64,000 nt of DNA, from positions 77,618 to 141,617 of the forward strand of contig DAOUME010000013.1 in the NCBI GenBank assembly GCA_034411995.1, read 5' to 3'. Position numbers and translations under genes: made by a program. Under the pieces are notes generated by a model. That model ran no database searches. It was not told the DNA's origin and was given only the letters and a program-made list of their open reading frames with translations. This DNA is from JAUVXJ01 sp034411995 (GTDB taxonomy: Bacteria; Chloroflexota; Anaerolineae; UBA7937; B3-Chlor). Below, piece after piece: positions 52,374 to 62,190 of this stretch (within the stretch, counting starts at the first letter, position 1; each line of letters starts with the position of its first letter).

Positions 52374-53696
52374 CTAGAGGTAGTCCTCCAGTCGAATGCG
52401 CTCTGACCCCGGCACGATCTTCCTCTCAAACTCATCCCACCTATTCAGCGGGGACGTCGCATCTATGCCGAGTTTGGACTGGTGCAAGCTGAAAGGATCA
52501 CCAGGGAAACCCAGAGCGTTGTCAATCCGAAGAAGACCAGTTGCGGGGCAGCACCTGGTAGCCATGGCCCACCATATATCGTCCGTATCGAAAACATCCA
52601 CATCGTGATCCACCACGACACAGTACTTCAGCCACGAATAGGCTCCGAAGGCAGCTGCAATGACGTTCTTCGCCTCTCCCTCGAATCTCTTGCGAATGGA
52701 TATCATGCAACTCAGGATGGTTGGCGTTAGGCAGACTGACTGGACGTCTGCTATCTTTGAGACTGCATCGCAGACCTGAGCCTCCCGGGAAAGCGCCAAG
52801 ATTAGGACGTCTTCTGGGGAACCGGCTTGGATCGTCTGGTAGATTGCATCCTCCCTCCTCGTAAGGGCCCTCACGTGGAAGACGTGCCTATCGCCGGCGG
52901 GGATGTAGTGCTCCAGAAAGTCGCCGAAAGGCCCTTCGGGCTCCCTTGTGACTGGCAGCACTTCACCCTCCAGAACAATCTCAGCCGTGGCAGGGACTTC
53001 CAAGTCCACAGTCTCGCACTTCACGAGTTGAAGTGGTTCTCTCCTGAGCGCGCTCGACAGTGTGAACTCGTCGATGCCATAGTCCACGGACGTGGCGGCG
53101 GCGAGGATTTCGAACGGGTGATTGCCGATGGCTACCGCAATCTCAAGAGGGCTTCCTCTCTTCTCGCATTTGTCGTAGATGATGCCAAGATGTTGAGGAG
53201 CCATCAACCCAATGCCAAGTCGCGAGTTGCCCCTATACTGTATTCGGTTGACGGAGACATTGCGACCACCGGTGTCCGGGTCCTTCGCTACGACAATCCC
53301 CGCGGTGATGTAGGGTCCGGCGTCTTTGCCGCTGTGAGTGACGATCGGAAGCTCGCTCAGATTGACTTCGGAGCCTGTTCTCACGACTTCTTTCACAGGG
53401 CCCCAAGGGATCAAATCAGGATTGGTGGGAGTTCTGACTCGTTCGATCCAGGCACGAGGTAGATTGTCGGAAGTGGTTTCGAATAGGAGAGCAAGCATGT
53501 CCCTTGAGCCAGCTACGTTGTTCACAACCCTGAGCTTGGAGCCTTTGACATTGTTGAAGAGAATCGCTCTGCCTGAGCGTTCAGCGGCTCTCATCACCCC
53601 GGGTAGTTCGAATCTCGGATCGACTTCGCGGTCTACCGTCAGGAGGCAACCACCGCGTTGAAAGCTTTCGAGACATGATCGTAGGTCTTGTTGCAC
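52374..53696 (-). CDS. UbiD-family decarboxylase
   Basis: A 440-aa enzyme of the prenylated-FMN-dependent UbiD family, which decarboxylates unsaturated or aromatic acids. It has VVAKDPDTGGRNVSVNRIQYRG, IAVAIGNHPFEILAAATSV, the catalytic REPEGPFGDFLEHYI and VVDHDVDVFDTDDIWWAMATR. The start is GTG 53696 behind GGAGAG. No UbiX (flavin prenyltransferase) gene is visible in the window. It is slightly short but complete. A role in the neighbouring catabolic cluster is likely. Confidence 0.92.
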   Translation of the reverse strand: MQQDLRSCLESFQRGGCLLTVDREVDPRFELPGVMRAAERSGRAILFNNVKGSKLRVVNNVAGSRDMLALLFETTSDNLPRAWIERVRTPTNPDLIPWGPVKEVVRTGSEVNLSELPIVTHSGKDAGPYITAGIVVAKDPDTGGRNVSVNRIQYRGNSRLGIGLMAPQHLGIIYDKCEKRGSPLEIAVAIGNHPFEILAAATSVDYGIDEFTLSSALRREPLQLVKCETVDLEVPATAEIVLEGEVLPVTREPEGPFGDFLEHYIPAGDRHVFHVRALTRREDAIYQTIQAGSPEDVLILALSREAQVCDAVSKIADVQSVCLTPTILSCMISIRKRFEGEAKNVIAAAFGAYSWLKYCVVVDHDVDVFDTDDIWWAMATRCCPATGLLRIDNALGFPGDPFSLHQSKLGIDATSPLNRWDEFERKIVPGSERIRLEDYL

Positions 53697-54423
53697 GCCT
53701 AGAACTCTCCTTTCTCAAGCCGCCGCTAACTCAGCGGCCAATAGATCTCACAGTGGGGCAGCGGCCGACAGCACCGGGCGCGGCTAGTGCCCGTGCTTTG
53801 CGCAGGCAGAGACCCATACCAGTCTCTGCACACGCCACGCCAGGGGCAGACTCCAGACCTCGGCTGCTCGCGACTGAAGCAACATGCCATCCGCCGTGTC
53901 TCTTGGCGTCAGTCAAGGCGGACCGTGGAGTCGCGCAGGAAGGGGCCCGCAACCCACGGGTTCGGGCTGCTCTCCCGGTTATCACTGCTCCGATTGCTCC
54001 TCCTCGCTGGAACCCCACCGGTGGACCCGCGACACTGCGCGTTGACCAAAGAGTCCAAGCTCTCTGATTTCCCGCCCCGAAGGCGCATCCATGCGCACTC
54101 TGCCCGCCCAATGGCAGGATCCTGTGCCCACCCGTGTTCGTGGCTTTTCGAGCGCCCCGATGATCTGGTCGTGGTTAGCGATGGCGGGAAATCCCTGACC
54201 AAGCTACCTTGCACAAGTCGTATCCGCAGCCGCCGGACTCGCACATTACTGGCTATCCGCAGTTGCATGCGGAAGGGCCCTCGTGGTCTACACGGCTTTC
54301 TCGCGCCGAAGGTGGCTGCGGAAGGGTTCGGCTAGCTGGCGTGACCGTCATGCTATCGGGGCCAAGCGAGCAGTCTCTGCTCTGACGCCCAGCCACGCGT
54401 ACCTGCCTGCAGGCCCCTGGCAG
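53697..54423. other. 727-bp gap without a recognisable gene
   Basis: Several short frames exist on both strands but none shows a known family, good start or ribosome binding site. A minus-strand stretch near 54000-54220 (FPAIANHDQIIGALEKPRTR) looks slightly protein-like and could be a decayed gene. No terminator or repeat stands out. Confidence 0.4.
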
Positions 54424-55518
54424 TCAAAAGATCGTATAGGCAGCGTCCTTTATGATCTCCTGGCTCGTGCCGTCGTCATACTCAAGCACCAGGCTCATAA
54501 TCTCAACCGCCGCCCCCTTGGGGTATACGATATCCTGGTGCACCACATGCTTGGGATCGCTGAACTGGGAGGGGCCAATTACTCCGCCGATGTGCTGGCT
54601 TAGACCATAGGCCCAATGCATGCCCAGTACTTTCTCATCCTCCAGGACACTCCCGGAGATGATCGCTTTGTCGTTGCAGCCAAGGCCCAGTTCGGCAACG
54701 TTGCGACGACATTCGTCCACTGCAAAATAGTCCCTTAGTTCGCCAGCCTTGGGGCCATCGCCGATGATCTGCACGATGTGGTTCTCCCGTACCCTGTAAA
54801 GGACCAGTTCTCCGTCGTAATGAGCGGGGATCATACCCTCCGTCTTGCTGGGTTGACCTACCACTTCCCCTTCGTAGGGAGCAATGCAGGCCTCGCCACT
54901 GGGTAGATTGATGAGGCGAACACCTTCCTTGTCGGCGCGCAGCTGCCCGTCGTCGGCCTCGGCCTGACGATGCCTTAGGTCGAAGTACACCTCATGCCCT
55001 GTGGAGAACTCCACCTTCGCGCCTATTGCCTTGCCAAGAGCATCGGCCAGTACATGGCTCTTCCTTGCCACTTCCATGTAGTCGGCCGAGAGCGCGGTCT
55101 CCTCCATGCTCTTCATGATCCCAGGCATGCTGGCGGCCCGAAGACTGGGACGCGTTTCCATAAAACCGATCAGAGGAGCCGTCGCCGAGTACTCTGTCAG
55201 AGCGACGGCTATGTTCGTCTCGGAGAGGACATCATTCAGGCGGGCCATCTCGCCGCCCAACTCGGCTTCTTCTGGCAGCGGTGCTCCGTGCGCGCCCGTG
55301 GATGCGTACTTCAGCAGTGGATGAACAGCCAACCCGCGTTTCCCTGCCAGTGCCTGGAAAGCCGCTTGCCACTCGGCGGCCATCACCCGGCGGTCGGCCC
55401 ATCCCTCGCTGTCGCGCAGTTCTCCATGTGGCAGATCCGTCATCACGAGCACTCGCTCACCGGGCTGCGGAGCGAACACGTCCACTAGCAGCTTATTCAG
55501 ATCGAACGTCTTCGACAT
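54424..55518 (-). CDS. M29-like (aminopeptidase T-type) metallopeptidase family protein
   Basis: A 364-aa protein related to the M29 aminopeptidases. It has VFAPQPGERVLVMTDLPHGE, EYSATAPLIGFMETRPSLRAASMPG, NLPSGEACIAPYEGE and LGLGCNDKAIISGSVLEDEKVLGMHWAYGLSQHIGG...HVVHQDIVYP, with the acidic and His residues expected for metal binding near the end. ATG 55518 lies 6 bp after AGGAGG. In this context it may act as an amidohydrolase on the ring-opened product rather than on peptides. Confidence 0.75.
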   Translation of the reverse strand: MSKTFDLNKLLVDVFAPQPGERVLVMTDLPHGELRDSEGWADRRVMAAEWQAAFQALAGKRGLAVHPLLKYASTGAHGAPLPEEAELGGEMARLNDVLSETNIAVALTEYSATAPLIGFMETRPSLRAASMPGIMKSMEETALSADYMEVARKSHVLADALGKAIGAKVEFSTGHEVYFDLRHRQAEADDGQLRADKEGVRLINLPSGEACIAPYEGEVVGQPSKTEGMIPAHYDGELVLYRVRENHIVQIIGDGPKAGELRDYFAVDECRRNVAELGLGCNDKAIISGSVLEDEKVLGMHWAYGLSQHIGGVIGPSQFSDPKHVVHQDIVYPKGAAVEIMSLVLEYDDGTSQEIIKDAAYTIF

Positions 55519-55625
55519 GTCCATCCTCCTATCTGATCAGTGTCTGAAAGAAGCGTCAACCCGGGGATGCGCGCCACAGCTCGGAGGCAACCAATAGCTA
55601 TGGTTGGTTTCTGTGGTCGACGAAT

Positions 55626-56723
55626 CTATTGGGCAGAGATGTAGCCTCCGTCATAGCCCAGTTTCCCAAGTATGGGTCTGAAGCAGTCGAACCCAGCCGA
55701 ACTCTTGAACCAGTTGACCGGAGCCTTGGCCCCCAGGACCGCCACGGTTTGCCCCTCCGCTGTGTCCGCATTGGTCAAGGGGGACATGGTGTCCAGGTTA
55801 ACGGTGGTGATCAGATCCGGAACCGTGGCGACCACTTTTCCTCCCTGACCGCGAAGCAGCATGTTCTCGTTCTTGAAATCGATGCTCATTGACCTGCCTG
55901 CCCACGCTCCAGTACCGACAAGATGTGTTGTCCCGAAGTCGAATCCACCCTCTGTTCTGAGCTGGATCCGTGAAATCTTGCCGGTGAAGAGCAATTTGGC
56001 ACCCGCATCTCTCTCCAGGGCCTCGACCAATCCGTCGATCCCGGTAACCTCCCGGAAGGCTCTGCCCACAGTCATGCATCGAGAAATGGCGTTCGGGACG
56101 AGCTTGTCCACGATCATCTCGCGATTGACCGTCCAGGTGGAGAACGCCGCCATCATGCCGTACGCCATGCAGATGTGCCGGGCGATGTTTTCGGCTGACT
56201 GGTGATCGAGCTGGTTCTTTAGATGTATCACCACAGTATCCCCGTTCCGGGCCGCCATGGTCATGGGAGACTCCGGGATCCCTCCCACTGGATGCAGACC
56301 GGTAGCCAGTTCCGGAACAGCCCGACCGTTACCGTCGGCGTCCACGAAGGGCACGCCCTCTACCGCGGCGACATAGAGCGGGACCATAGTGTTGCTGCCG
56401 CCCAGTTCACCAGACATCAAGTATGTAACCTTCCTGCCTGCCCGGCCAGCCTCTTCCTGCATGGCCTTGAAGGCGGTGACCGCCTCCGGAAAGCTCTTGG
56501 TGTCCAACATAGCTCGCGGCGACCCGATGATGGCCACCATCGCCGCCCATTCGTCGTCCCTCATCTCGTCCAAATCGAGTAGAGTCACCTGTGCTCTACT
56601 AAGTGACTTGAGCTCGTCCAGAAGCTTGAAACCATGCGCGGGCGCGCCGCCACCGCCTCCAGCGAGGAAGGCAGCACCTGTTATGACATCTGCCAGATCT
56701 TGCTCTTGGATGATCCTTGACAT
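55626..56723 (-). CDS. DUF917 (S-methyl-thiohydantoin desulfurase-like) protein 2
   Basis: A 365-aa second DUF917 protein, clearly diverged from the one at 43-44 kb. It opens QEQDLADVITGAAFLAGGGGGAPAHGF and has MSGELGGSNTMVPLYVAAVEGVPFVDADGNGRAVPEL and VATVPDLITTVNLDTMSPL. The ATG follows AAAGGAGG. It lies directly downstream of the ABC importer, which suggests it handles the imported compound. Confidence 0.85.
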   Translation of the reverse strand: MSRIIQEQDLADVITGAAFLAGGGGGAPAHGFKLLDELKSLSRAQVTLLDLDEMRDDEWAAMVAIIGSPRAMLDTKSFPEAVTAFKAMQEEAGRAGRKVTYLMSGELGGSNTMVPLYVAAVEGVPFVDADGNGRAVPELATGLHPVGGIPESPMTMAARNGDTVVIHLKNQLDHQSAENIARHICMAYGMMAAFSTWTVNREMIVDKLVPNAISRCMTVGRAFREVTGIDGLVEALERDAGAKLLFTGKISRIQLRTEGGFDFGTTHLVGTGAWAGRSMSIDFKNENMLLRGQGGKVVATVPDLITTVNLDTMSPLTNADTAEGQTVAVLGAKAPVNWFKSSAGFDCFRPILGKLGYDGGYISAQ

Positions 56724-56987
56724 TTCGTCGCCTCCTTTGGTGGGGGGTGCTCTAGACTCTTTGGGCTAATGCTTGCCCGCGGGTGGGACGGACGCCAGCG
56801 CTAACATCCACCTCACCGGGCGGTTTCCTCGGTCTATATAGCCATCACTGAACTCGGGACAGACTCGGATAGCCGGAGTAGGACACCGCTCATCGTGCGG
56901 CCAGGTGTTTACGGATTGCCACGGTTCTCGGCGCTGCTAGTGGAACCTCCTTCGACGGCAGTTCTTGGGTGCCCGTCTCGAGGCGGA

Positions 56988-58064
56988 TCAGCATGTCAAG
57001 ACAACGACGCTGCCGGATTTCCAGCCAAGTTCCACGGCTTCACCTATGTCGAGGAGACCGGACGCTGCCGTCTGATTCGAGTCAGCGAGGATATGCTGAC
57101 AGTTGGTAAGCTCTATCTCGTACCGTACCATCGCTCCCTGGTACGTGCGGTGGAGAACGGTGCCCCTACATCTGTTATGTTCCAGACCAACAGTGTCAGG
57201 TCCCAGCAACACATTCTCCGGGCGCACCATAACCGACACTCTCTGACCGGGATGCAATTCCTCTTGGGTGTGTGCCGCCTTGACCTGAAAGCCTTCCACT
57301 TCCACGGAGACTCCAGCCTCGTCCAGAGCGTATACCTCTCCCTGCAAGAGGTTGGCCTCGCCAACAAAACCGCTCACGAATCTGGAACGAGGGCGCTCGT
57401 AGATCTGCCTCGGCGTGCTTGCCTGTTCGATACGCCCGAGATTCATCACCGCGATGCGATCTGACATGACCATGGCTTCGCTCTGATCGTGAGTAACGTA
57501 GATCGTGGTGATGCCCAGGGCTTGCTGCAAGTCCTTGATCCACACCTTCATCTCTTCGCGAAGCTTCTTGTCCAAGGCGCTCAGTGGCTCGTCCAGGAGC
57601 AAGAGGCGCGGTTGTATCACAAGTACCCTGGCGATCGCAATCCGCTGCGTCTCTCCGCCGCTCAGCTGTCTCTGGTATCGGCTCTCATAGCCAGCCATTC
57701 CTACTTGCATCAAGGCCTGCTCAACGCGCCGTTTGACCTCGGCCTTGGCGACCTTGCGCATGCGCAGCCCGAATGCGATATTATCGAAGCAGTTCATATG
57801 CGGGAAGATGGCGTAGTTCTGAAAGACCATGCCCATGTTGCGCTTTTCGGGAGGAAGGCCGGCTATGTCCCTTCCCTTGAGCAGGATTCGTCCGGCGGTG
57901 GGCTGGATGAAGCCTGCGATGAGCCTCAGTAGTGTGGTCTTGCCACATCCGCTGGGTCCCAGTAGCGAGAAGAACTCACCCTCTTCCACCTGTAGGCTCA
58001 CTCCCGCCACTGCCTCAACATCCTTGTAGCGTTTTTGCACGTTGATTACTTCTAGTTCGGACAT
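56988..58064 (-). CDS. potA: ABC transporter ATP-binding protein, spermidine/putrescine (PotA) type
   Basis: A 358-aa nucleotide-binding subunit of a PotABCD-type importer. Walker A is GPSGCGKTTLL, Q-loop NYAIFPHM, signature LSGGETQRIAIAR, Walker B LLLLDEPLSALD, H-loop VTHDQSEA, and a C-terminal TOBE_2 domain (about 240-358). It is the last gene of the transporter set and is separated from the binding protein by a strong stem-loop. The substrate class of such systems includes polyamines, iron and opines. Confidence 0.93.
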   Translation of the reverse strand: MSELEVINVQKRYKDVEAVAGVSLQVEEGEFFSLLGPSGCGKTTLLRLIAGFIQPTAGRILLKGRDIAGLPPEKRNMGMVFQNYAIFPHMNCFDNIAFGLRMRKVAKAEVKRRVEQALMQVGMAGYESRYQRQLSGGETQRIAIARVLVIQPRLLLLDEPLSALDKKLREEMKVWIKDLQQALGITTIYVTHDQSEAMVMSDRIAVMNLGRIEQASTPRQIYERPRSRFVSGFVGEANLLQGEVYALDEAGVSVEVEGFQVKAAHTQEELHPGQRVSVMVRPENVLLGPDTVGLEHNRCRGTVLHRTYQGAMVRYEIELTNCQHILADSNQTAASGLLDIGEAVELGWKSGSVVVLTC

Positions 58065-58133
58065 GAATTACCGCCTTCATGTGAATCAGAGACCCAGCGT
58101 AGGATGGCGTTGTACATCAGTGCTTCCCCGTAA

Positions 58134-58182
58134 GGGGCGTCGCACGAAGCTCATCACCCCCGACATGCCAGCGCGACGCCCC
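58134..58182 (-). promoter_or_regulatory. Stem-loop between binding-protein and ATPase genes
   Basis: Arms GGGGCGTCGC (58134-58143) and GCGACGCCCC (58173-58182) pair perfectly around a 29-nt loop. On the minus strand it lies after the binding-protein stop and before the ATPase. It could slow transcription or protect upstream mRNA, giving more binding protein than ATPase. No U-run is present. Confidence 0.6.
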
Positions 58183-58239
58183 ATGTGATAAACGTTGGAC
58201 AGAAAGCGAGCGATTGACAGCAGCCACCAGGCTGATTCC

Positions 58240-59403
58240 CTAACTGGCCATCATCCCGTTAAACCATTCCACCAATTCGTCGGCATTGTCCCACCAGAAC
58301 TTCCAGTCATTGAACCACAGGTTGGCGATGCCAGACGGGTCGTTCTTCCACCCCATCTCCGCCAGGAACGTCGGCACTTGGGCTTTCTTATTAGCGGGAA
58401 GGTGGCCGACCCACTGACAGAAGTCGGTCTGTATCTGGGGATCAAGCATCCGATTCAGCAACGCATAGGCCAGCTTCTTCTGCTTGCTGCCCTTGGCGAG
58501 GCACACGTCCTGGAAGTAGCCGGGACTAGCTTCCTCGCACTCGGCCCAGCTAATGGGCGAACCCTCTGCCTCCAGTCTGAGGGAATCTCCAGCACCCTGG
58601 TTGCCGATGACAATCTCGCCAGATGTCAGCCATTCCAGGACGACCGCAGACAAGTCTGCTAGCTTTACTGGCTTCAGGGCCTCATACGCTTGCTTTCCAG
58701 CCTCAAGATCGTACTGGTCCTTGCCGAAGATCTCGCAGCACAAAAAGAACAGCTTAGTGCTGAACGACATGTCTATGGGGTAGTTGCCACGCTTGCCCGA
58801 GAATCTGTCGTCCCACATATCCACCCATTTGGTCGGTGCGGGGTCTACGAGGTCGCTCCGGTAGGCCAGACCAAGTTTCGCCCATTGGCGGATGATCCCG
58901 TACCCCCTGGTGGTGGCGAAGTCCCAGCAATCGGCGGCATTAGGTACGTTCTCGACTAGCTGCTGCACGTCGACGAGGTAGCCTTCTGACCAGAGCTTGT
59001 AGGTCTGGTCAAGATTCGCATTGACCAAGTCAGCAGGGGGCTCATCCACGCTGGAGGCTGCAAACTTCGGGTAGAACGGTAAGCCCGAGTCTACTTCGAC
59101 TTTGCAGTTGAACTCTTTCTCGAAGTCGTCCAGAATGATTAGCCGGCTGTTCTCCACCCAGCGCCCGCCATATTCCATCAACGTTAACACGGCGCCCTTC
59201 GCGTCGAAGACCTCGCCATCCCATGTCTCCTCGACGCCCGCACCTGTGGTCGCGGTCGGCGTGGCACCACCGCAACTGGACAAGGCCCCCGAGGCAATCA
59301 CAGTCGCCGTCGCTCCGGCCGCCACTCTTAAGAACCCACGCCTACTGATCTGTAGGGTCCTCAGTTTCTCTAGGTACTCTTCTGAGCCGCTATGCGTCAT
59401 CAT
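58240..59403 (-). CDS. ABC transporter substrate-binding lipoprotein (PotD-like), Tat signal
   Basis: A 387-aa extracellular solute-binding protein. A twin-arginine signal SRRGFLRVAAGATATVIASG leads to a lipobox LSSCGG, so it is probably exported folded and anchored. The mature part has LTLMEYGGRWVENSRLIILDDFEKEFNC, DLVNANLDQTYKLWSEGYL and WVDMWDDRFSGKRGNYPID, the spermidine/putrescine-type pattern. ATG 59403 follows GGGAGA; the frame to 59430 is an alternative. It lies between the permease genes and the ATPase. Confidence 0.9.
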   Translation of the reverse strand: MMTHSGSEEYLEKLRTLQISRRGFLRVAAGATATVIASGALSSCGGATPTATTGAGVEETWDGEVFDAKGAVLTLMEYGGRWVENSRLIILDDFEKEFNCKVEVDSGLPFYPKFAASSVDEPPADLVNANLDQTYKLWSEGYLVDVQQLVENVPNAADCWDFATTRGYGIIRQWAKLGLAYRSDLVDPAPTKWVDMWDDRFSGKRGNYPIDMSFSTKLFFLCCEIFGKDQYDLEAGKQAYEALKPVKLADLSAVVLEWLTSGEIVIGNQGAGDSLRLEAEGSPISWAECEEASPGYFQDVCLAKGSKQKKLAYALLNRMLDPQIQTDFCQWVGHLPANKKAQVPTFLAEMGWKNDPSGIANLWFNDWKFWWDNADELVEWFNGMMAS

Positions 59404-59525
59404 CCGTCTCCCTTCAGCGCTGAGTCTCACGTTCGACTGTCTACTGGACTGAGCAATCGGCGACGTCTCACCTCCCCTCTTGTGCTCAGCCCGCCGATTA
59501 CCGACTCACAGTGTTGATCAAGAAG

Positions 59526-60401
59526 TTACTTGAACACGGCGAACCGTCTCAGATCCGTGACGCGGCTGGTGAAGAACATGATAATCGCAACCATCGCGAT
59601 TGTGAATCCGCCTGCCGCGGCAACGATGGGTGTGTATCTGAAACGCATTTCCTCGTACAAGGCGATAGGCAACGGCATGAGGTCGGGCACGTAGAGGAAG
59701 AGAGACACATCAAACTGGCCGAAGGAAACTATGAACGAGAAGATTGTACCGGCCAGGATGCCCGGCCGAATAATCGGCAAGGTGACCTTGAAGAAGGCTC
59801 GAATGGGACCAGCGCCCAGATTGCGCGCGGCTTCCTCTAGCGTAAGGTCGAAGTTGTAGAGACTTGCTGAAACCGCTCGCAGGACGTACGGCACCGTGAC
59901 TATCATGTGCCCCAGTAGCAGCCCCCAGAATGTCTTTAGGAGCGGCGTGAATGTGGACGCATAGTACACATATAGAGCCAACCCTATCACTACACCAGGC
60001 AGCATAATCGGCGACAGGAATAGCGCGTTCAAAAGTCCTCGGCCAGGGAACTCGTACCGTGTGACCACGAGGGCGGTCATGGTGCCTAGGACAGTTGATA
60101 TCAATCCGGCGATCACAGCCAGTCTGAGACTGAAGAGGTAGGCACCAACATACACGGGAGACGCCAGGAAAGCGTGGACCCAGCGCAGAGATAGACCCTC
60201 AGGCGGGAAAGTAAGGAAACTGCCAGCGTTAAGACCAGCCAGGACCACAACCACGATGGGCGCCAGAAGGAACATGTATACGAGGACGGTTACTGCGAGG
60301 AACAAACGGGGTATCTCTTCCTGTGCCTCTGTCACGCGCACTGATCTGGCGACCATCTCCTGGGCTACTTCATCCTGAACGGTCTCGCTGGATAAAGTCA
60401 T
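59526..60401 (-). CDS. ABC transporter permease (PotC-like)
   Basis: A 291-aa inner-membrane permease with six predicted helices. The EAA-loop contact for the ATPase is LEEAARNLGAGPIRAFFKVTLPIIRPGI. The first helix is LFLAVTVLVYMFLLAPIVVVVLAGL. The ATG shares a base with the stop of the other permease gene (TGATG), so the two are coupled. The longer frame to 60680 overlaps that permease and is rejected. Confidence 0.92.
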   Translation of the reverse strand: MTLSSETVQDEVAQEMVARSVRVTEAQEEIPRLFLAVTVLVYMFLLAPIVVVVLAGLNAGSFLTFPPEGLSLRWVHAFLASPVYVGAYLFSLRLAVIAGLISTVLGTMTALVVTRYEFPGRGLLNALFLSPIMLPGVVIGLALYVYYASTFTPLLKTFWGLLLGHMIVTVPYVLRAVSASLYNFDLTLEEAARNLGAGPIRAFFKVTLPIIRPGILAGTIFSFIVSFGQFDVSLFLYVPDLMPLPIALYEEMRFRYTPIVAAAGGFTIAMVAIIMFFTSRVTDLRRFAVFK

Positions 60402-61312
60402 CACAGTATACCTCCCAAGTAGCGCTGAGTCATTCTGTGATAGAAGTATGCGACGGTGAGGCTCGCGGTTAGCAGGACCGCTGCTATAGTGGCGCCAAAC
60501 TGCCAGTTGGCCACTCTCGAGATTTGCTGATAGACTAGCGTTGACAGGACCATCACCTGCCCGCCTCCCATCAGTTGCGGCACAACATACGAACTGATGG
60601 CTATGGAGAAGACGAGAAGGGACCCAGCAAGGACGCCGGGCATGCTCAACGGCCACACGACTGCCAAGAAGGCCCTCCAACGCCCGGCGCCCAGGCTGCG
60701 AGCCGCATCCACCAATGAGGGGTCTATGCCCCTGAGCACGCCGACTAGGTTGAGGACCATGAGAGGGACTGCTAGCTCGAGCAGGGCGACGACTATCGCG
60801 AACTCGTTGAACGACAGCGACAGTGGCTTCTGCACCACACCGAGATTAAGCAGGAACCCATTGATGATCCCACTGTCGCCGAAAAGGACTATTAGCCCGT
60901 AGGCACGCACCACCATGTCTATCTGCAGTGGAAGCAGAATAAGTACCATGTAGAGAGTGCTTCTGGTGCGCGCCCGGGTCTTCGCCATTACGTAGGCGAC
61001 GGGATATCCCAGCAGGAGAGCAACCAGGGCCGTGATCACCCCCAACTTGATGGACTTGAGGAGGGCATCAAGGTAGAGTCGGGTGGTGAAAAAGCGGACG
61101 AAACCCTGCAGGGTGAAGTTGGGTTGGACCCTCAGCGGTCCTCCTGGATCGTTGAACGCCATCGCCAGCAGCATGGCGACTGGTGTTATGAAGAAGATGA
61201 CGAAGACCGCCATCGAGGGCAAGAGCACGAGCACGGCCCTGTTGAATGTCCGCATTCTCTTCGACATACGGAGCAGGCCTGGTCTCGGTTGGCTAATATC
61301 GACGCTCGCCAT
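60401..61312 (-). CDS. ABC transporter permease (PotB-like)
   Basis: A 303-aa permease with six helices, beginning AVLVLLPSMAVFVIFFITPVAMLL. The EAA loop is LVDAARSLGAGRWRAFLAVVWPLSMPGV. It forms the membrane channel with the PotC-like subunit. ATG 61312 is chosen; a TTG at 61333 is also in frame. It is the first transporter gene, 152 bp after the racemase. Confidence 0.92.
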   Translation of the reverse strand: MASVDISQPRPGLLRMSKRMRTFNRAVLVLLPSMAVFVIFFITPVAMLLAMAFNDPGGPLRVQPNFTLQGFVRFFTTRLYLDALLKSIKLGVITALVALLLGYPVAYVMAKTRARTRSTLYMVLILLPLQIDMVVRAYGLIVLFGDSGIINGFLLNLGVVQKPLSLSFNEFAIVVALLELAVPLMVLNLVGVLRGIDPSLVDAARSLGAGRWRAFLAVVWPLSMPGVLAGSLLVFSIAISSYVVPQLMGGGQVMVLSTLVYQQISRVANWQFGATIAAVLLTASLTVAYFYHRMTQRYLGGIL

Positions 61313-61464
61313 CGCTGCTCGACTCCCATCCAATCTCGAACATCACTGCAGAGTATTCGCTGCCCGATTCTGTCAACGCCTGGCCCTTCCGCCAGCCTGG
61401 GGCAGTATGCCACCCATGCGAACGACGGCACCCTTCGGGCATGCGATCCGTACCGCGTCTTGTT

Positions 61465-62190
61465 CTAGTATCCTACGATCTGCTTCTCCGGTGGAGCGGG
61501 ATAGGTCCTCTTGCTATGGGAAAGCCCCATGTCTGCCAGTGCCTCGGCCACTTTCAGCGCTAGGATTGCCGGGTCTATGACCGGCACGTCAACGATACCG
61601 GCGCCCCTCAGGCCCTCCTCCACCTTGGCGGCTAGACCAGCCATACCCGTGCAACCGAGGATAATCACGTGAGCTCCATCCTTCTTCACTGCCTCGATGG
61701 ATTCCCTCACCAGTGCCTTGAGCAGCCTGTCTTGGTCCACCAGCTCCAGAACCGGTATGTCCACCGCCCTTACCGAGGCCAGTCGCTCCGTCTGGCCCGT
61801 ACTGGCGGCTCGATGGTCGACGAGGGGAATCAACCTATCGAGAACCGTCACCACCGAAAACCTATGCCCCAGCATTGCTGCAATGTGCATGGATGTTTCA
61901 GCTGGCCCGATCACCGGGATGGACACCATCTCGCGAGCTTCTTGCACACCTGGGTCGCCCATGCAGTCGGAGATGACAGCCTCTACTCCATCTTCCTCGG
62001 CTTGTACAATCTTGGCGACAATATCTGGCACCGCCATTGCCTCATCATAGGCCGACTCGATGGAGGCTGGACCCTTGTCCAGCGCGACGACGCTCAACTC
62101 TACGTCCGAGCGAGCCGCGGCCGAGAACTCCTCAAGGGTCATCTGCTCGAACTCCTTGGTAATCACCGGTACTATCACACGAATCTTCAC
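61465..62190 (-). CDS. Aspartate/glutamate racemase family protein (hydantoin-racemase-like)
   Basis: A 241-aa cofactor-independent racemase-fold protein. Two cysteine motifs typical of the catalytic pair are present: AVISDCMGDPG (about 78-88) and VIILGCTGMAG (about 183-193), with PVIGPAETSMHIAAMLGHRFSVVTVL between. Hydantoin racemases and decarboxylases (AMDase) share this fold. GTG 62190 follows GGAGGC. It heads the transporter operon, consistent with interconverting ring isomers of the imported compound. A decayed relative is at 51.5-52.2 kb. Confidence 0.88.
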   Translation of the reverse strand: MKIRVIVPVITKEFEQMTLEEFSAAARSDVELSVVALDKGPASIESAYDEAMAVPDIVAKIVQAEEDGVEAVISDCMGDPGVQEAREMVSIPVIGPAETSMHIAAMLGHRFSVVTVLDRLIPLVDHRAASTGQTERLASVRAVDIPVLELVDQDRLLKALVRESIEAVKKDGAHVIILGCTGMAGLAAKVEEGLRGAGIVDVPVIDPAILALKVAEALADMGLSHSKRTYPAPPEKQIVGY

